Positions 24,126 through 36,165 of a stretch of 64,000 nucleotides of DNA are shown piece after piece; positions within the stretch are counted from its first letter, which is position 1; the number at the start of each line of letters is the position of its first letter. The position numbers and the translations under genes are program-made. This DNA comes from Chlorocebus sabaeus. Taxonomy: Eukaryota; Chordata; Mammalia; Primates; Cercopithecidae. Under the pieces are notes generated by a model. It had not been told where the DNA came from. It ran no database searches and saw only the letters and a list, made by a program, of their open reading frames with translations. The stretch is taken from the NCBI RefSeq assembly GCF_047675955.1, contig NC_132914.1, positions 38,862,521-38,926,520 on the forward strand, read 5' to 3'.

Positions 24126-25470
24126 ATGTTTTGGAAATTTTGCCTTCTATTACTATTACTGACCTACTCTCGATATGATAATACATTTTAAAAAGCACCC
24201 CCATTTGCAGACCCCATGTCCTCTCATTTCATTTCTCCCAAATCACAAGTCTAGCTGGCATTGAGAAAGAGTGGATTAAAAGCAATCATGAAACTAGAGT
24301 TTTAAATTACGTTAAATATAATTTTTAACAACTGAAGGTGACTGGGAAACTATGCGATTTGCTGAAGACGTCATTAAGGAATGGGAAAGTGGGACAAAGT
24401 GTAGATGAGGTCAGTGATTAGACAAAAAAAAAAAAGTGGTTCAAGTTAGAAAAGAAAGTGAAGAGAAAGAAGTAGGAAGGAAAAGACCTTGATCTGTTCT
24501 CCCTTTTCTGGCAAAATATCAGAATGCTCCCTGACAGAATGAACAGATTAAATCATAACCAAAAGATTCATGGTGATATATTTAGCAATAATGATTTGAA
24601 TCAAGAATTATAATGACTTACAAATGCTGCAAGATGTAACTTGTGTGTAACTTCCATTTAGTAATTTTTTTGTGCTTTTGTTAAAAATTAGATGTTACAC
24701 TTCTTTAATTTATATCACAACTGAAGCCTATTCAGTCACCCAGGGGGTAGAAATTCAATGATAAAGCTTTTTCTTCTCATTTCTTTCATACCTGCTATAT
24801 GTAAATTATAATATAAAAGTTTTTATTCCAGAAATTACAACAGTATCTGATGCACAGTAGGTGCTCAGTATTTTTTGGTTGCATGAATTATAACTTAATT
24901 AATCTGAAACTCTTCCCTTAGTGCTCTAATTCTAAGATTTTATTAGATTAAATTCAAATAAACTGTTTTCATCTCATCTGTACAAATTCATCTGTAAAAC
25001 ATTCTCAGCTGTAAAACAAGCATTTTCAAAAATATCAATCCTTCTGCTTATTTGAATTATTTTTTAAGGATTTGAGTTATTGGATCTTAGTTAAAAAAAT
25101 AGAAAACTAGAAAGGTCTAAAAATAAAGCATTTATTATATGTAGTAAAAAAGTATGCAATTCAAAAACACCAAATTGATGCATTAAATTTATTCACTATT
25201 TTTAATTATACAAATAATACAGATTGATTGCCAAAAATAACAGTGACCAAGGTATATAAAAAAGAAGAAAAATTCAGTCAACAGGTGTTATATACATATA
25301 TAATGCATATTTAATACTCATAGGCAAGCATACGCGTGTTAAAATTCAAATAGTGAATTGTATCCCTATATTCAATTTCTTATTTTTTCTGCCTATTTTG
25401 CCAACTTGCTAAAGATTTCTTTTATTTTCTTTCTCAATGGTACACACTTAAAAATTTACAAATTAATAGA
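24126..25470. other. Mostly unclassified; small MIR/L2-like tail near 24840-24890
   Basis: TCTGATGCACAGTAGGTGCTCAGTA near 24850 resembles a MIR or L2 tail. The rest shows no gene. Confidence 0.45.
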
Positions 25471-25486
25471 GTTTTAAAAGTATTTT

Positions 25487-25780
25487 GGCTGGGCGTGGTG
25501 GCTCACACCTGTAATCCCAGTACTTTGGGAGGTCAAGGCAGGTGGATCACCTGAGGTGTGGAGTTCGAGACCAGCCTGGGCAACATGGTGAAACTCCATC
25601 TCTACTAAAAATACCAAAAATTAGCTAGGCGTGATGGTGGGCACCTATAATGCCAGCTACCTGGGAGACTGAGGCAGCAGAATCGCTTGAACCCAGGGGG
25701 CAGAGGTCGCAGTGAGTGAAGATTGTGCCATTGCACTCCAACCTAGGCAACAAGAGCGAAACTTCGTCTCAAAAAAAGAA
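25487..25780 (+). mobile_element. Full-length AluS-type element
   Basis: Starts GGCTGGGCGTGGTGGCTCA and is complete through the tail. Exact 10-bp target duplication AAAAGTATTT at 25476-25485 and 25781-25790. Confidence 0.97.
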
Positions 25781-25799
25781 AAAAGTATTTCAACCTATA

Positions 25800-27525
25800 G
25801 TGATATGTAATATTGACATTAACACAAGAGAAAGAAATCAATAATTTCCCCTTATATTCCTTCCTTAATTGTTCAATGGGTTTTTCATTTTTAGGGTAGA
25901 ATCCAATCACTTCTGTTTATGCAGAAGTGTCTTCTCTCTTGGCCTGACGAGGAAGGCTCCATACATTCTGCAAAGGGCACAGTAAAAAGGAGGGGGTGGG
26001 GAAAAGAGAGAGAATGTCTTGGCCCTCTGTACCAGCTTCATATGTAAGATATTGTTCTCTTTTAAACTTGATCTATTGTGCAACTTTTCGAAAGGGATAT
26101 TGGAGCAGCCTTCAGTTATAAAGCAGTCATCAGATAACTCAGGTGCTGGTTGCAAGAATATGAGAGCAATACACAAATATATCTCTTTGTTTCTTTATCC
26201 ACTGAATCTGCAGTTTTCTAGCAGCTTTTTCTCCCTGTTGTGCATTTAACTTAAATCTGACAGAAACCATGGATGAATTTTGTAGTAGACACTATTGGTA
26301 CTTAAATACCGGAAAGGCATTCTGAATAGGCTAATATCAGCAAAATTTTAGTAGGTAGTCAGGGAATGATATAGAAATCATATAATTGGGCTCTGTGTGA
26401 AATAGTCCACTAATATTCTTCTGATGGGGCTTCAGATTCATCTAAACCTGAATAATTTGTGTTAAGTGATTTGCAACAGTTTCGAGGCACCATCAAGGGT
26501 GCATTTTGGGCAGAAGGCATACTTTAGAAATTAGGACCTCATGGGTTTGGGTTTTTTTCTTCCTGTATGAAAATATACTACATATGTTCTGTTTTGTTCT
26601 GGGACTATCACAAAGCCCTAAAATGTTTACAGCTTACAGCTAGAGGGAGAAATATGGAGTGAATGGGGGGATGTAGTCAGGGGAAGACAACTCCGTAAAA
26701 CTGCCCCAGTGCATCATTCGGTTCTTTCTTACAGTGGAATCTAAACTAGCCCTCAATGAAAAATAATTTCATTAAGACTTATCCTATAAAAGTGCCTTTA
26801 GGAACAGATGTTGCTTTACAAGTAACGTAAAACATCTTTTTATAAAAATGTTCAAGAAGCTAAATTCATTCCAGGGAAATACAGCTGACTTGGCCAAAAT
26901 TAGCCCTCCTTTGCTTTCCTGCATTTATATCCTTTGCATTTTTGAGGTAGGCCTGAATCCTGACTGTTATTTGGCTTTTGAATTGTATTGTTAAATTCTG
27001 GATTTTATGATGTAGTTGACATTCTCGTTCATTTCATATTGAAGCATTTTAAAAATTCTTTCTCATTACTCAAATGTTTACCTTTCAAAGAGGTGGCTAA
27101 TCATAATGTACTTGGTGTATAGCAAAAAATCCACTTACAGTCTATTGAAGTATTCTGTGTAAATGTTACAAATTTTGCCTAATAATTTATTCCCTTGATC
27201 TTCTTGCTAAATAAGTTAAATATACCCGTGAAGATACAAATTGTCACCAACTCGACATTTTGCATGATCATAGCCAAATGAATAAATTGTACCATTTCCC
27301 TTATTAGGAAACAATGAATGTGTACTAAGAACTAAGGAAAGCTGTTTAAAACTGAAAGTTTCTCTCCAGTAGCTCATAAAAGTAACATCAATTTCTCTAA
27401 CATATCTAATAAGCATGTTTCAGTTTTCTTTTAAAGTTTCACTTACATTGTGCTGTATACTAAATTTAACAGTTTATCATGAATGTATAATTTATAAAAT
27501 GCTCTCTTCACTTACATTTACTTTC
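25800..27525. other. No recognised gene or repeat
   Basis: No coding pattern stands out; overlapping frames near 25907-26249 on both strands have no known domain. Could be unique intronic DNA. Confidence 0.4.
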
Positions 27526-27529
27526 CATT

Positions 27530-28119
27530 AATTATCGAGTTAGCAACCTCAGAATCTTCCTCAGTTTCTTCCTTCCTTGCCTCAACCGTTTTCACTGAGC
27601 CAGACTGCTACCTTCATAGGGCTTCTTGAATCCATCTCTTCTTTGCCATTCTAGTCTTCACTTTTGTACAAATGTTTTCCATACTTTATCTACCTTGTTC
27701 TAATATGTTTCCTGTTGGTCATTCAGTCTAGCCTCTCTGATGTCGGCAGAATCTCTCCTTTCCAACATAAACACACTGACATTATCTGCAAGTTGAACTC
27801 CAAAGTCTGTAGAACGTCACAAAAAGACTGTGATCTGTCCCCCAGTCTCCATCTTTAATCTCCTAGAGTTCTCCCAAGACTATGCCAAAACAGCCAAAAA
27901 TGAGTCACCCTCTTCATTGTGTGACCCCTTAAATTCCTCAGGGCCTTGTACATTCTGTGCCCCTCACCTGCAAGGTCCCACCCTCGTTTCTCTCTCTTCA
28001 TGTAAAAAATTTTGTCTATCCCTTGAAGTCAGCATGAAAACACCCTATGGATGTGCCACTCCCTCACCACACTTGTAACTTCTTCCCACTCCTCCCACTC
28101 CTGGAGCAGGAAAAAAAAA

Positions 28120-28166
<47 letters not shown>

Positions 28167-28440
28167 TGTGTGTATGTGTGTATACGTGTGTGTGTGTATA
28201 TATGTACACATACACATATATTTTTACTGAGCACTAATACTCTCTTGAAAGTCAAGATCACCAATGATTTTTTACTTATGATTGATTAGAGGTAAAAAAT
28301 TATTTTCTGTTTTGTATAAGAAAACAAACAAACAAAAAAGTAAGCCCTTTGAGGGCAGAGTCAGCATCTTATGTCTTATTTGTCCACACAGCACCTGACA
28401 TAGTGTTTTGTGTGTAACATGAGCTAAATTGCAAAGAGAA
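27530..28440 (+). mobile_element. L2 LINE 3' region, interrupted by a microsatellite
   Basis: The pyrimidine-rich run of CTTCCTTGCCTCA, GCCAGACTGCTACCTTCA, CAAAGTCTGTAGAACG and CTCTTCATGTAAA, followed at 28340-28430 by AGCCCTTTGAGGGCAGAGTC and CACCTGACATAGTG, has the order of L2 3' ends. Confidence 0.55.
28111..28225 (+). repeat. Compound (TA)n(CA)n...(TG)n microsatellite
   Basis: An A10 run, about 8 TA units, about 13 CA units, then mirrored TGTG-rich segments with TATACG and GTACACATACACATATA. Alternating purine-pyrimidine order persists for about 100 bases, and CA and TG blocks can pair with each other. Confidence 0.95.
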
Positions 28441-28444
28441 GCTA

Positions 28445-29440
28445 ATATCGTGGCATCAAATTTAGGGAATTGATATATTTTGTGATAACATAGATCTCAC
28501 TGTTGGCGTAATAATTCAAGCCAGATTTATAATTGCTCCTGTTTCTAGAAGTCTAAAAAGGGAAGCCATAATAACTTCTAATAATTCAGAATTGATTGAG
28601 TGTCTTCCTCCTGCTCATTCATTTGAATTAAACCCAGCTTCACAGCAATAGGCAGCATATAACCATCCAGCTATGTGATGAGAACTTGTGTTCTCCCCAC
28701 ACACTTAATACTGAGCCACAGTGGCTAGGAAATCTCAGAGTGAAAGTTTGGGAAAATATCTGCTTTTTTTTGTTTGGCTGGCTTTTTTGCCCTGATTTTC
28801 ATGTCTACCCTCTCATATCATAACTTCATTTGTAAAAAATAGTTGTGAGCTGGAAAGACCATTTGTAACAGTAGAATTAGAAAAATGAATTTTGAAACCT
28901 CTTTTGCTCCCCCAAATACATGTTGAATATGAGCTATTTCCATCAGGAACGTGAGAGATGGGGGAGGAAATATTTTGGCTGTTTTGAAAAAGTCTTCCAC
29001 ATAAATCACATATGCCCCTTACTCCAAGGTTTTGGATCCTAGGAGTTACAGGATATTCTCTTTATATGATAAGCAAATAAAAGTGCTAGAAATACAAGGT
29101 TGGTTCTGGTGGGGGTTGGGATGACAGGAAAGAGTAAGTATATTTCAGTCCTTACTGAAAAATTTGGCTTTACATTTCAATTAGAACAGTCGTGAGATTG
29201 TTTTTCTGATAATAAGTGAGAGAGAATCTTTACTAGAGTCCCCTGAGATGCTAGGTAAATTTTATTCAATACTAGCACACAATTTATTCATTCAAAATAT
29301 TTGTTAATTAATTTTTGGTACCGGGCATATGAAATGCAATTCTAAAAAATCACAAAAAGTGCAATACCAAACAAAATATAGACCCAATAAATGGATAAGT
29401 ATAAAGATAATTTGCAGTAAGCTATATGTGATAAGAAGGG
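28445..29440. other. No recognised gene or repeat
   Basis: No coding pattern or repeat I can name; some frames on the minus strand near 28818-29009 have no known homologue. Confidence 0.4.
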
Positions 29441-29444
29441 AGTA

Positions 29445-29762
29445 CAGTTGTCCATTGGTATCCATTGGGGTGTTGGCTGCAGGAGCCCTCGGGAATACCA
29501 AAATGTGCTGATGCTGAAGTCCTTTATATAAAATGGCATAGTATTTGCATAAAACCTATGCACATCCTCCTACATAATTTAAACCATCTCTTGAATACTT
29601 ATAATTCCTAATACAATGTAAATGATATGCAAATAGTTGTTATGCTATATCATTTTTATTTATATTATTCTACATTATTGTATTGTTATTTTTTCAAATA
29701 TTTTTGATCTGTGGTTAGTTGAATCCACAGGTGCAAAACCCACAGATTCGGAAGACCAACTG
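29445..29762 (+). mobile_element. Tigger-type non-autonomous DNA transposon (MER2/MER28-like)
   Basis: Terminal inverted repeats start CAGTTGTCCATTGGTATCC and end GGAAGACCAACTG. The 318-bp element is flanked by TA at 29443-29444 and 29763-29764, the target duplication of mariner/Tigger elements. Internal words such as GATCTGTGGTTAGTTGAATC and ATAAAATGGCATAGTATTTG match the short Tigger derivatives I know. Confidence 0.85.
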
Positions 29763-29861
29763 TAAACATGGCCATAGAAATGTGAGTAGCATGGCATCTA
29801 TGAGACAGCGTGAAAGAAATTCCAAAGACATTGGAGCACAGAGATAAAAGTTCCCAGAGAG

Positions 29862-31350
29862 CTATACACCAATAACGTCCAGGCTGAGAGTCAATTCAAA
29901 AACACAATCTCCTTTACAATAGCCACAAAGGAAAGGAAATGCCAAAGAATGCAGCTAACCAAGGAGGTGAAAACTCTCTACAAGGAAAACCACAAAACAC
30001 TGCTGAAAGAAATCAGAGATGACACAAATAAATGGAAAAACATTCCATGCTCATGGATTAGAGGAATCATTATTATTAAAATGGCCATACTGCCCAGAGC
30101 AATTTACAGATTCAGTGTACTTCCTATCAAACTATCAATATCATTCTTCACAGAATGAGAAAAGAAAACTATTCTAAAATTCATACTGAACCAGAAAAGA
30201 GCATGAATAGCAATTCTAAGCTGGAGGCATCACACTACCCAATTTCAAACTATACGGAAAAAAAAAAAGAGCACAGTATTGTTACAAAAACAGACACACA
30301 GACGAATGGAATAGAATAGAAAATTCAGAAATGAAGTCACACGCTTACATCTAATCTTCAACAAGGCCAAAAAAACAAGCAATGGGGAAAGTACTCCCTG
30401 TTCGACAGATGATGCTGGGATAACTGGCTAGTCATTTGAAGAAGGATGAAACTGTACCCTTACTTTTTACTGTATACAAAAAGTAATTAATGATTTAAAT
30501 GTAATACTTCAAACTATAAAAATCCTAGAAGAAAACCTAGAAAATACCCTTCTCAACGTTGGCCTTGGCAAATAATTTTTGGCTAAGTCCCCAAAAGCAA
30601 TTGCAAAAAAAAATAATTGACAAGTGGGACCTAGTAACTAAAGAGCTTCTGCACAACAAACTATCAGTAAACAGACAACCTTCAGAATGGAAGAAAATAT
30701 TCACCAACTGTTCATCCCAGAATTGATAAGGAACTTAATTCAACAAGCAAATAAACAACCCCATTAAAAAAAAAATGGGCAAAGGACATGAACAGACACT
30801 TCTCAAAAGAAGACATACAAACAACCAACAAACATATGAAAAAATGCTTGTCATCGCTAATCATCAGAGAAATGCAAATCAAAACCACAATGAGATGCCA
30901 TCTCACACCAGTCAGAATGGTTATTATTAAAAAGTCAAAAAGTAACAGATGCTGGCAAGGCTGCAGAGAAAAGGGAATGCTTATACACTACTGGTATGAA
31001 TGTAAATTAGTTAAGCCACTGGTGAAAGCAGTTAAGAGATTTCTTAAAGAACTTAAAACAGAGCTACCATTTGACCCAGAAATCTCATTACTGGGTAATA
31101 GATCATTATGCCAAAAAGACACATGCACTCATATATTTATTGCCATGCTATTCAAAATTGCAAAGACTTGTAATCAACCTAAGTACCCATCAGTAGTGAA
31201 CTGGATAAAGAAAATGTGGTACATATATACCATGGAATACTACACAGCCATAAAGAAGAATGAAATCATGTCCTTCACAGTAGCATGGATAGAGCTGGAG
31301 GCCATAGTCTTTAGCAAATTAATGCCGAAACAGAAAACCAAATACCACAT
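29862..31350 (+). mobile_element. 5'-truncated L1 (+), part 1: ORF2 C-terminal region
   Basis: Runs from the ORF2 segment around the NKWKNIPCSW word (about 30030) through a 195-codon broken-frame remnant at 30788-31375 with typical WYIYTMEYYTAIKKNE sequence. It is split at 31350 by an LTR insertion and resumes at 32433. Confidence 0.93.
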
Positions 31351-32432
31351 TATTGGGGGAACCCACTCCCGATAGTTAACTTGGGTTCTTTATTTCCCTA
31401 AGCATCAGCTGGTTTGAGAAATAAAGGGAAAGAGTACAAGAGAGAGAAATTTTAAAGCTGGGTGTCTGGGGGAAACATTACATGTCAGCAGGTTCTGTGA
31501 TGCTCCCCGAGCCGTAAAACCAGCAAGTTTTTATTAGCGATTTTTCAAAAGGGGAGGGAGTGCACGAATAGGGTGTGTGTCACAGAGATCACATGCTTCA
31601 CAAGGTAATAAAATATCACAAAGCAAATGGAGGCAGGGTGAGATCACAGGACCGCAGGATGGGGCAAAATTAAAATTGCTAATGAAGTTCCGGGCAAGGA
31701 TTGTCATTGACAACATCTTATGAGGAGACAGGGTTTAAGAGCAGACAACCTGTCTGACCAAAATTTACTAGGTGGGGATTTCCTCATCCTAATAATCCTG
31801 GGAGTGCTACAGGAGACCAGGGCTTATTTCATCCCTTCAGTTGCGACTGTAAAAGATAGCCACCTCCAAGGGGGCCGTTCATAGGCCTACCTTCAGGGGC
31901 ACATTCTCTTTCTCAGGGATGTTCCTTGCTGAGAGAAAGAATTCAGTGATACTTCTCCTGTTTGCTTTTGAAAGAAGAGAAATATGACTGTTCCATATGG
32001 TTCACCAGCAGTCAGAGTTCAAGGTTGTCTCTCTTGTTCCCTGAACATTGCTGTTATCCTGTTCTTTTTTCAAGGTGCCCAGATTTCATATTGTTCAAAC
32101 ACACATGCTCTACAAACAATTTGTGCAGTTAACGCAATCATCACAGGGTTCTGAGGTGACATACATCCTCCTCAGTTTACAAAGATGACGGGATTAAGAG
32201 ATTAAAATAAAGACAGGCATAGGAAATCACAAGGGTATTGATTGGGGAAGTGATAAATGTCCATGAAATCTTCATAATTTATGTTCAGAGATTGCAGTAA
32301 AGACAGGTGTAAGAAATTATAAAAGTATTAATTTGGGTAACTAACAAATGTCCATGAAATCATCACAATTTATGTTCTTCTGCCTTGGCTTCAGCCGGTC
32401 CCTCCATTTGGGGTCCCTGACTTCCCACAACA
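31351..32432 (+). mobile_element. Solo MER11-type LTR (HML-8 endogenous retrovirus group)
   Basis: A 1082-bp block interrupts the L1. It starts TATTGGGGGAACCCAC (expected TG mutated to TA) and ends CCCTGACTTCCCACAACA, and the ends are imperfect inverted repeats (TATTG/CAACA). A 6-bp target duplication CCACAT occurs at 31345-31350 and 32433-32438, the size used by HERV-K-like groups. Sequence and length fit MER11 (probably MER11C) from memory. No internal retroviral genes are present, so this is a recombined solo LTR. Same orientation as the surrounding L1 and the PDZRN4 exon. Confidence 0.85.
32199..32377 (+). repeat. Tandem pair of about 90-bp units within the LTR
   Basis: Two direct units (32199-32286 and 32287-32377) share AAAGACAGG, AAATGTCCATGAAATC and AATTTATGTTC at matching positions. 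This looks like a built-in feature of the MER11 family rather than a new event. Confidence 0.75.
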
Positions 32433-32480
32433 CCACATGTTCTCACTTATCAGTTCTCACTTATAAGTGGGAACTAAACA

Positions 32481-32563
32481 TTGAACACACGTGGACAACA
32501 GACAATGCAGTTGGAACAATTGTTTGTTGTCTGTTGCATTGTCTGTTGTCCACGTGTGTTCAA
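32481..32563 (+). repeat. Perfect 29-bp inverted repeat with 25-bp loop
   Basis: Arms at 32481-32509 and 32535-32563 are exact reverse complements (TTGAACACACGTGGACAACA...). The outer 19 or so bases of the left arm are ordinary L1 3' UTR, so the right arm is an inverted copy of adjacent L1 sequence. Confidence 0.97.
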
Positions 32564-32571
32564 CTGTCTAA

Positions 32572-32679
32572 TGCTGTAGTAGTCTGCATTGTCTATTGTT
32601 CCAATTGTCTATTGCTATTGTTCCAATAGACAATTGCAATAGACAATTGGAGCAATAGACAATGCAGACTACTACAGCA
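32572..32679 (+). repeat. 44-bp inverted repeat (43/44) with 20-bp loop
   Basis: Arms at 32572-32615 and 32636-32679 pair at 43 of 44 positions (single mismatch 32599/32652). The loop contains a further small palindrome TATTGTTCCAATA. The 7-mer ATTGTCT or its complement recurs seven times between 32500 and 32663. Confidence 0.97.
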
Positions 32680-33338
32680 GGGTGGGGGGCAGGGGAAACA
32701 TGGGTTGAAAAACTACCTGTTGAGTACTATGCTTACTACCTGGCTGGAATATACTCATGTAACAGACCAGCACATGTACCTTCTGTATCCAAAATAAATA
32801 AATAAAATTTAAAACTAAAAAAACCCAAAATATGTTAATAATAAAAAAATCAAACGTATCCAAAATGTAACCTAACTTCTGCTTTTCTTTGAGTGATGAT
32901 TCTGCCAAAAGACTAAAATACAAGTACTAGATAAGTCTAACGAGTAACAATATTAAAGCTCTTTAATTTTTACAATGTTTATTAAGAGCAACGTTATATT
33001 TAGTGAGAAGAAAATAAAACGAGGAAATGATACATCTAGTTGAAAAATAAAACAATTTGGTTGAAAACTAAACAAAAAAAGGTATAAAAGAAAAAAATCA
33101 ATGCCTACTGTTGGCAGGAGGGTGGCTCCCTACTTCATTACCAAGCTACTGTGATGTCCTCAATTTGTTGTTCTGATGTGAAATTACTGTTTTACAGTCA
33201 TTCGAGACAACTCATCTTGATCAGTCCAGCTTACGACTTCTCATTTTCAATCTCTTGAGTGCGAACCCAAAATTGGGGAAGAGACTTATCAACTAGAAAA
33301 ATTACCCTTAAAAATGCATTGCTTAAAAAGAGAATTCT

Positions 33339-33591
33339 GGCCCGGCACGGTGGCTCATGCCTGTAATCCCAGCACTTTGGGAGGCCGAGGCGGGCAGATC
33401 ACCTGAGGTCAGGAATTCGAAACCAGTTGGACCAATATGGCAAGACTGCGACTCTACTACTGGAATCCCAGCTACTCGGGAGGCTGAGGCAAGAGAATAG
33501 TTTGAACCTGGGAGGCGGAGGTTGCAGTGAGCCAAGATTGCGCCATTGCACTTCAGCCTGGGCAACAAGAGCGAAACTCCGTCTCCAAAAG
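33339..33591 (+). mobile_element. Alu with internal deletion
   Basis: Starts GGCCCGGCACGGTGGCTCA and lacks about 50 bases of the mid-linker between CTCTACTAC and TGGAATCCCAGC. Target duplication AAAAAGAGAATTCT (33325-33338) and AAAAAGACAATTCT (33592-33605). Confidence 0.95.
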
Positions 33592-33609
33592 AAAAAGACA
33601 ATTCTAATT

Positions 33610-35440
33610 TGAAAATGTTGTTTTATTTCCCGTGTGTGTGTGGCACCAACAGAAGAAAGAGAAAAATGCAATCCCGACTCACGTTCATAGTTTGAATATT
33701 GCACTGACAAGAAATGCTACAACCTTTAGGTGTTCCAGAAATGCCTGATTGATGAGCATTGTTCCTCCTAATGAGCTGCGTGTTATGATGAAGAACTTAC
33801 AGTCCCCATGGACCTTATGCTCTTGGAACTATTCATTTATTTTCTGTGAATTAACACTACCTTTATTAATAGTACAAGTTTCAGCCCTTGGCAAAGTCCT
33901 CATCCACTTGGGGATAACACTGACCTATAATATCTCACTATCATTTTAGGCTAGTACTTTGGATAACGGAGTGAACTTAGCCAGCAAGAAAACCCTTCTT
34001 TTCTTTGTAAGAAGGATTCTAAGTTCTGTGATTTAACATGAGCCTGTAGTAAGCAGAGAGATATTTGATGCTGAATTCTGAGCAAAGGGTTCTTTGTGGG
34101 AAGGTCTGTCAAACAGCATAGTTACCATGGCAACCCTGGCTGGATAACCCATTTGGGAAAATACTTGTAGGACCTAACACTCTATCATCTGTCATTCAAT
34201 AATTTCATGTTCATAATAACTAGGAAATCAATGGCGATCCTCTGAGACAGTTTGTGGAAAGGGCAGGCATGCTATTGGCAGCTCACAGCTTACATTTGCG
34301 TCTATTTGTTGTGATTCTCGTGCCAGGTTAGGAGTGTGAGAAAAAACTTGTTTGTTTGGACTGGCACAAAGATTAAAGGCAGGTTCCGTTTTGCAATCTA
34401 ATTACAACTGCAGTGTTTACGTGTACAAAAGAGAAGAAAACCAAATGGCATATTAATCAAGCATTTGCTAGACTGTTAGGAAGTAAGGTTCACCTAATAT
34501 TAACATTTCACATTTTAAAATTCTGCAAGAAAAGACGAGTCCAAGTTATCACGCGACTGGCATGAACAAATTTGGTAACGTAAAAGGCATTTTTCTTATC
34601 TAAGCTTTCTAATTAAACTGCTTATCATTGTAGAAGCTGTGTTACCTGGATGTTATGTACAGAATATAAAGTGATCATAGAAAAGTAATTAAAATTCTTA
34701 AACATGCAGCCCGTTGACTTAACATACAATTAGTTTTTAGAGTGTGATGTTTGATAATAAGGCAAGGTAGCTGAGTAGAGAAATATATACTTAATAATTA
34801 CCTTGACAGTGTTTATCAACTAGAAAAAATGCCAGAAATAATTTCAGGAAATGGATATTACAAATAAGAAAGCATGATGAACTAAAACCAAGAAAGTGAG
34901 TAGAAGAGAAAAATTAAGCATTCTGTATTATATAAAGAAAGGAATATTTCACCTTCGTGGAGACATTTAGAAGATACTGATTCATGCATTACGAAAAGCT
35001 TATTGTTTTTAATTTAGAAGTGTTCTGAAACAGAAAGATAAAGGTGTTTGTAAATTGCTTTCCTTTTAGCACAACAGGTTTTTATTTTAAGCCATTCTGG
35101 TAAAGTACACATAGTGGAGCTCCCTTTCTGCAAGTTTCCAGAGTCCAAGTTTTCTCAAAGTGGGAGTGTGAGGGAACTGATTAAAACATCATCTTTTCAA
35201 CATAAGAGATGAAGTCTTCTAAAGTGGAAATGGTATTTTATTCAAAGGAGGAATAGTTCCCTAAAGAGCTATGCTGAATATGAGCACAGAAGATGGAAAG
35301 ATTATATGGCTTCTCTTACAACCTGAGGTCTACTGAAGACTTTTGAAATCAGAATATTATATCTTTTTCCAAAAAACAATATGATATTCTTGTAAAATTT
35401 TCAAATATCTGGTTGAATAAATGAAGAAACTATTTGTTTT
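33610..35440. other. Repeat-poor DNA, no recognised gene
   Basis: About 1.8 kb in which I recognise no repeat or exon. The segment 34100-34150 (AGTTACCATGGCAACCC) contains an RFX/X-box-like GTTACCATGGCAAC palindrome, noted under findings. Confidence 0.45.
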
Positions 35441-35444
35441 TCTA

Positions 35445-35575
35445 TTTTTCTTCTTTCTTTCTCCTTCCTAAACATTTCTCTCTCTCTCTGTTGCTCTCTC
35501 TCTCTCTCTGTCTCCCTCCCTCTCTCTCTCATTCTCTCACTCTTTCTTTCTCCCTCTTTTTCTTTCTCCTTATTA
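35445..35575 (+). repeat. CT-rich polypyrimidine tract
   Basis: About 130 bases of nearly pure pyrimidine with (TC)n blocks, interrupted by AAACA and single purines. Confidence 0.9.
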
Positions 35576-35964
35576 CTCTTGAGACCAGAAGATATTCATT
35601 TTTATTATTAATGCTTGCTTGAATGAAAAATGAAAACTTCTGTTCTTTTCCTTTCAAAACATCTACACATTTTCCAACCTACTCGGATATATAAGTAGAA
35701 TCCAAGTGGCATCATAGGCAAAACTATTTCTGTTATGGAATGCATTTTGAAAGAGGAGATTGATTATATTTCTAAATGTAACAATAGAGATAAGAACTAT
35801 GACAAGAGTTGAAGATGATAAAATGTCCCTTTAAAGTTATCTATTAATATAACCTGTAAATAAAGGGAATTTATCATACTTTTAGAAAACAAAAATGCCT
35901 CTTACTTTAAATGCCTCTTATAGCTATATTTTTTAAGGGTTAAAATCTATGCTATTTTATTATT

Positions 35965-36165
35965 CCTTCATTTATTTATTTGGGATCTATAGTTATTGAT
36001 TCTTGACCAGATCCCCAGGTACTCTGGTAGGTGCAAAATTCCCAAAAAAAACAAGATATCTATCCTCAAGTTCTTACCAGTCCATTTGGGGAAAAAGATA
36101 AGTAGACAGAGGGATTCACAGGGTGTTACAGGAGCATTGAGGAGAAACATTTCATCTGTCATTCT
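35965..36165 (+). mobile_element. Ancient mammalian repeat fragment
   Basis: GGTACTCTGGTAGGTGCAAA, CAAGATATCTATCCTCAAG and ACCAGTCCATTTGGGG match the family seen at 10880 and 57125. Confidence 0.45.

Larger units (their letters stand above)
32433..32830 (+). mobile_element. L1 (+), part 2: 3' UTR and A-rich tail
   Basis: Resumes with CCACATGTTCTCACTTATCA immediately after the LTR. It reaches AAAAACTACCTGTTGAGTAC and the end AAATAAATAAATAAAATTTAAAA. The stretch 32499-32679 is not normal L1 3' UTR; see the inverted repeats. Confidence 0.9.

Noticed and set aside
28029..28289. Overlapping frames rich in His-Thr and Cys-Val
   Set aside because: Products of the (CA)n/(TG)n repeat read on both strands.
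30788..31375. 195-codon frame, the longest in the window
   Set aside because: It is a decayed L1 ORF2 C-terminal remnant running into the LTR, not a host gene.
31351..32432. Possible SVA or complete endogenous retrovirus
   Set aside because: There is no CCCTCT hexamer or VNTR as in SVA, and no gag, pol or env sequence; a single LTR with a 6-bp duplication fits better.
32348..32629. 93-codon frame across the LTR end and the palindromes
   Set aside because: It spans the LTR-L1 junction and repeated inverted DNA, so it is fortuitous. The palindromes are interesting at the DNA level only.
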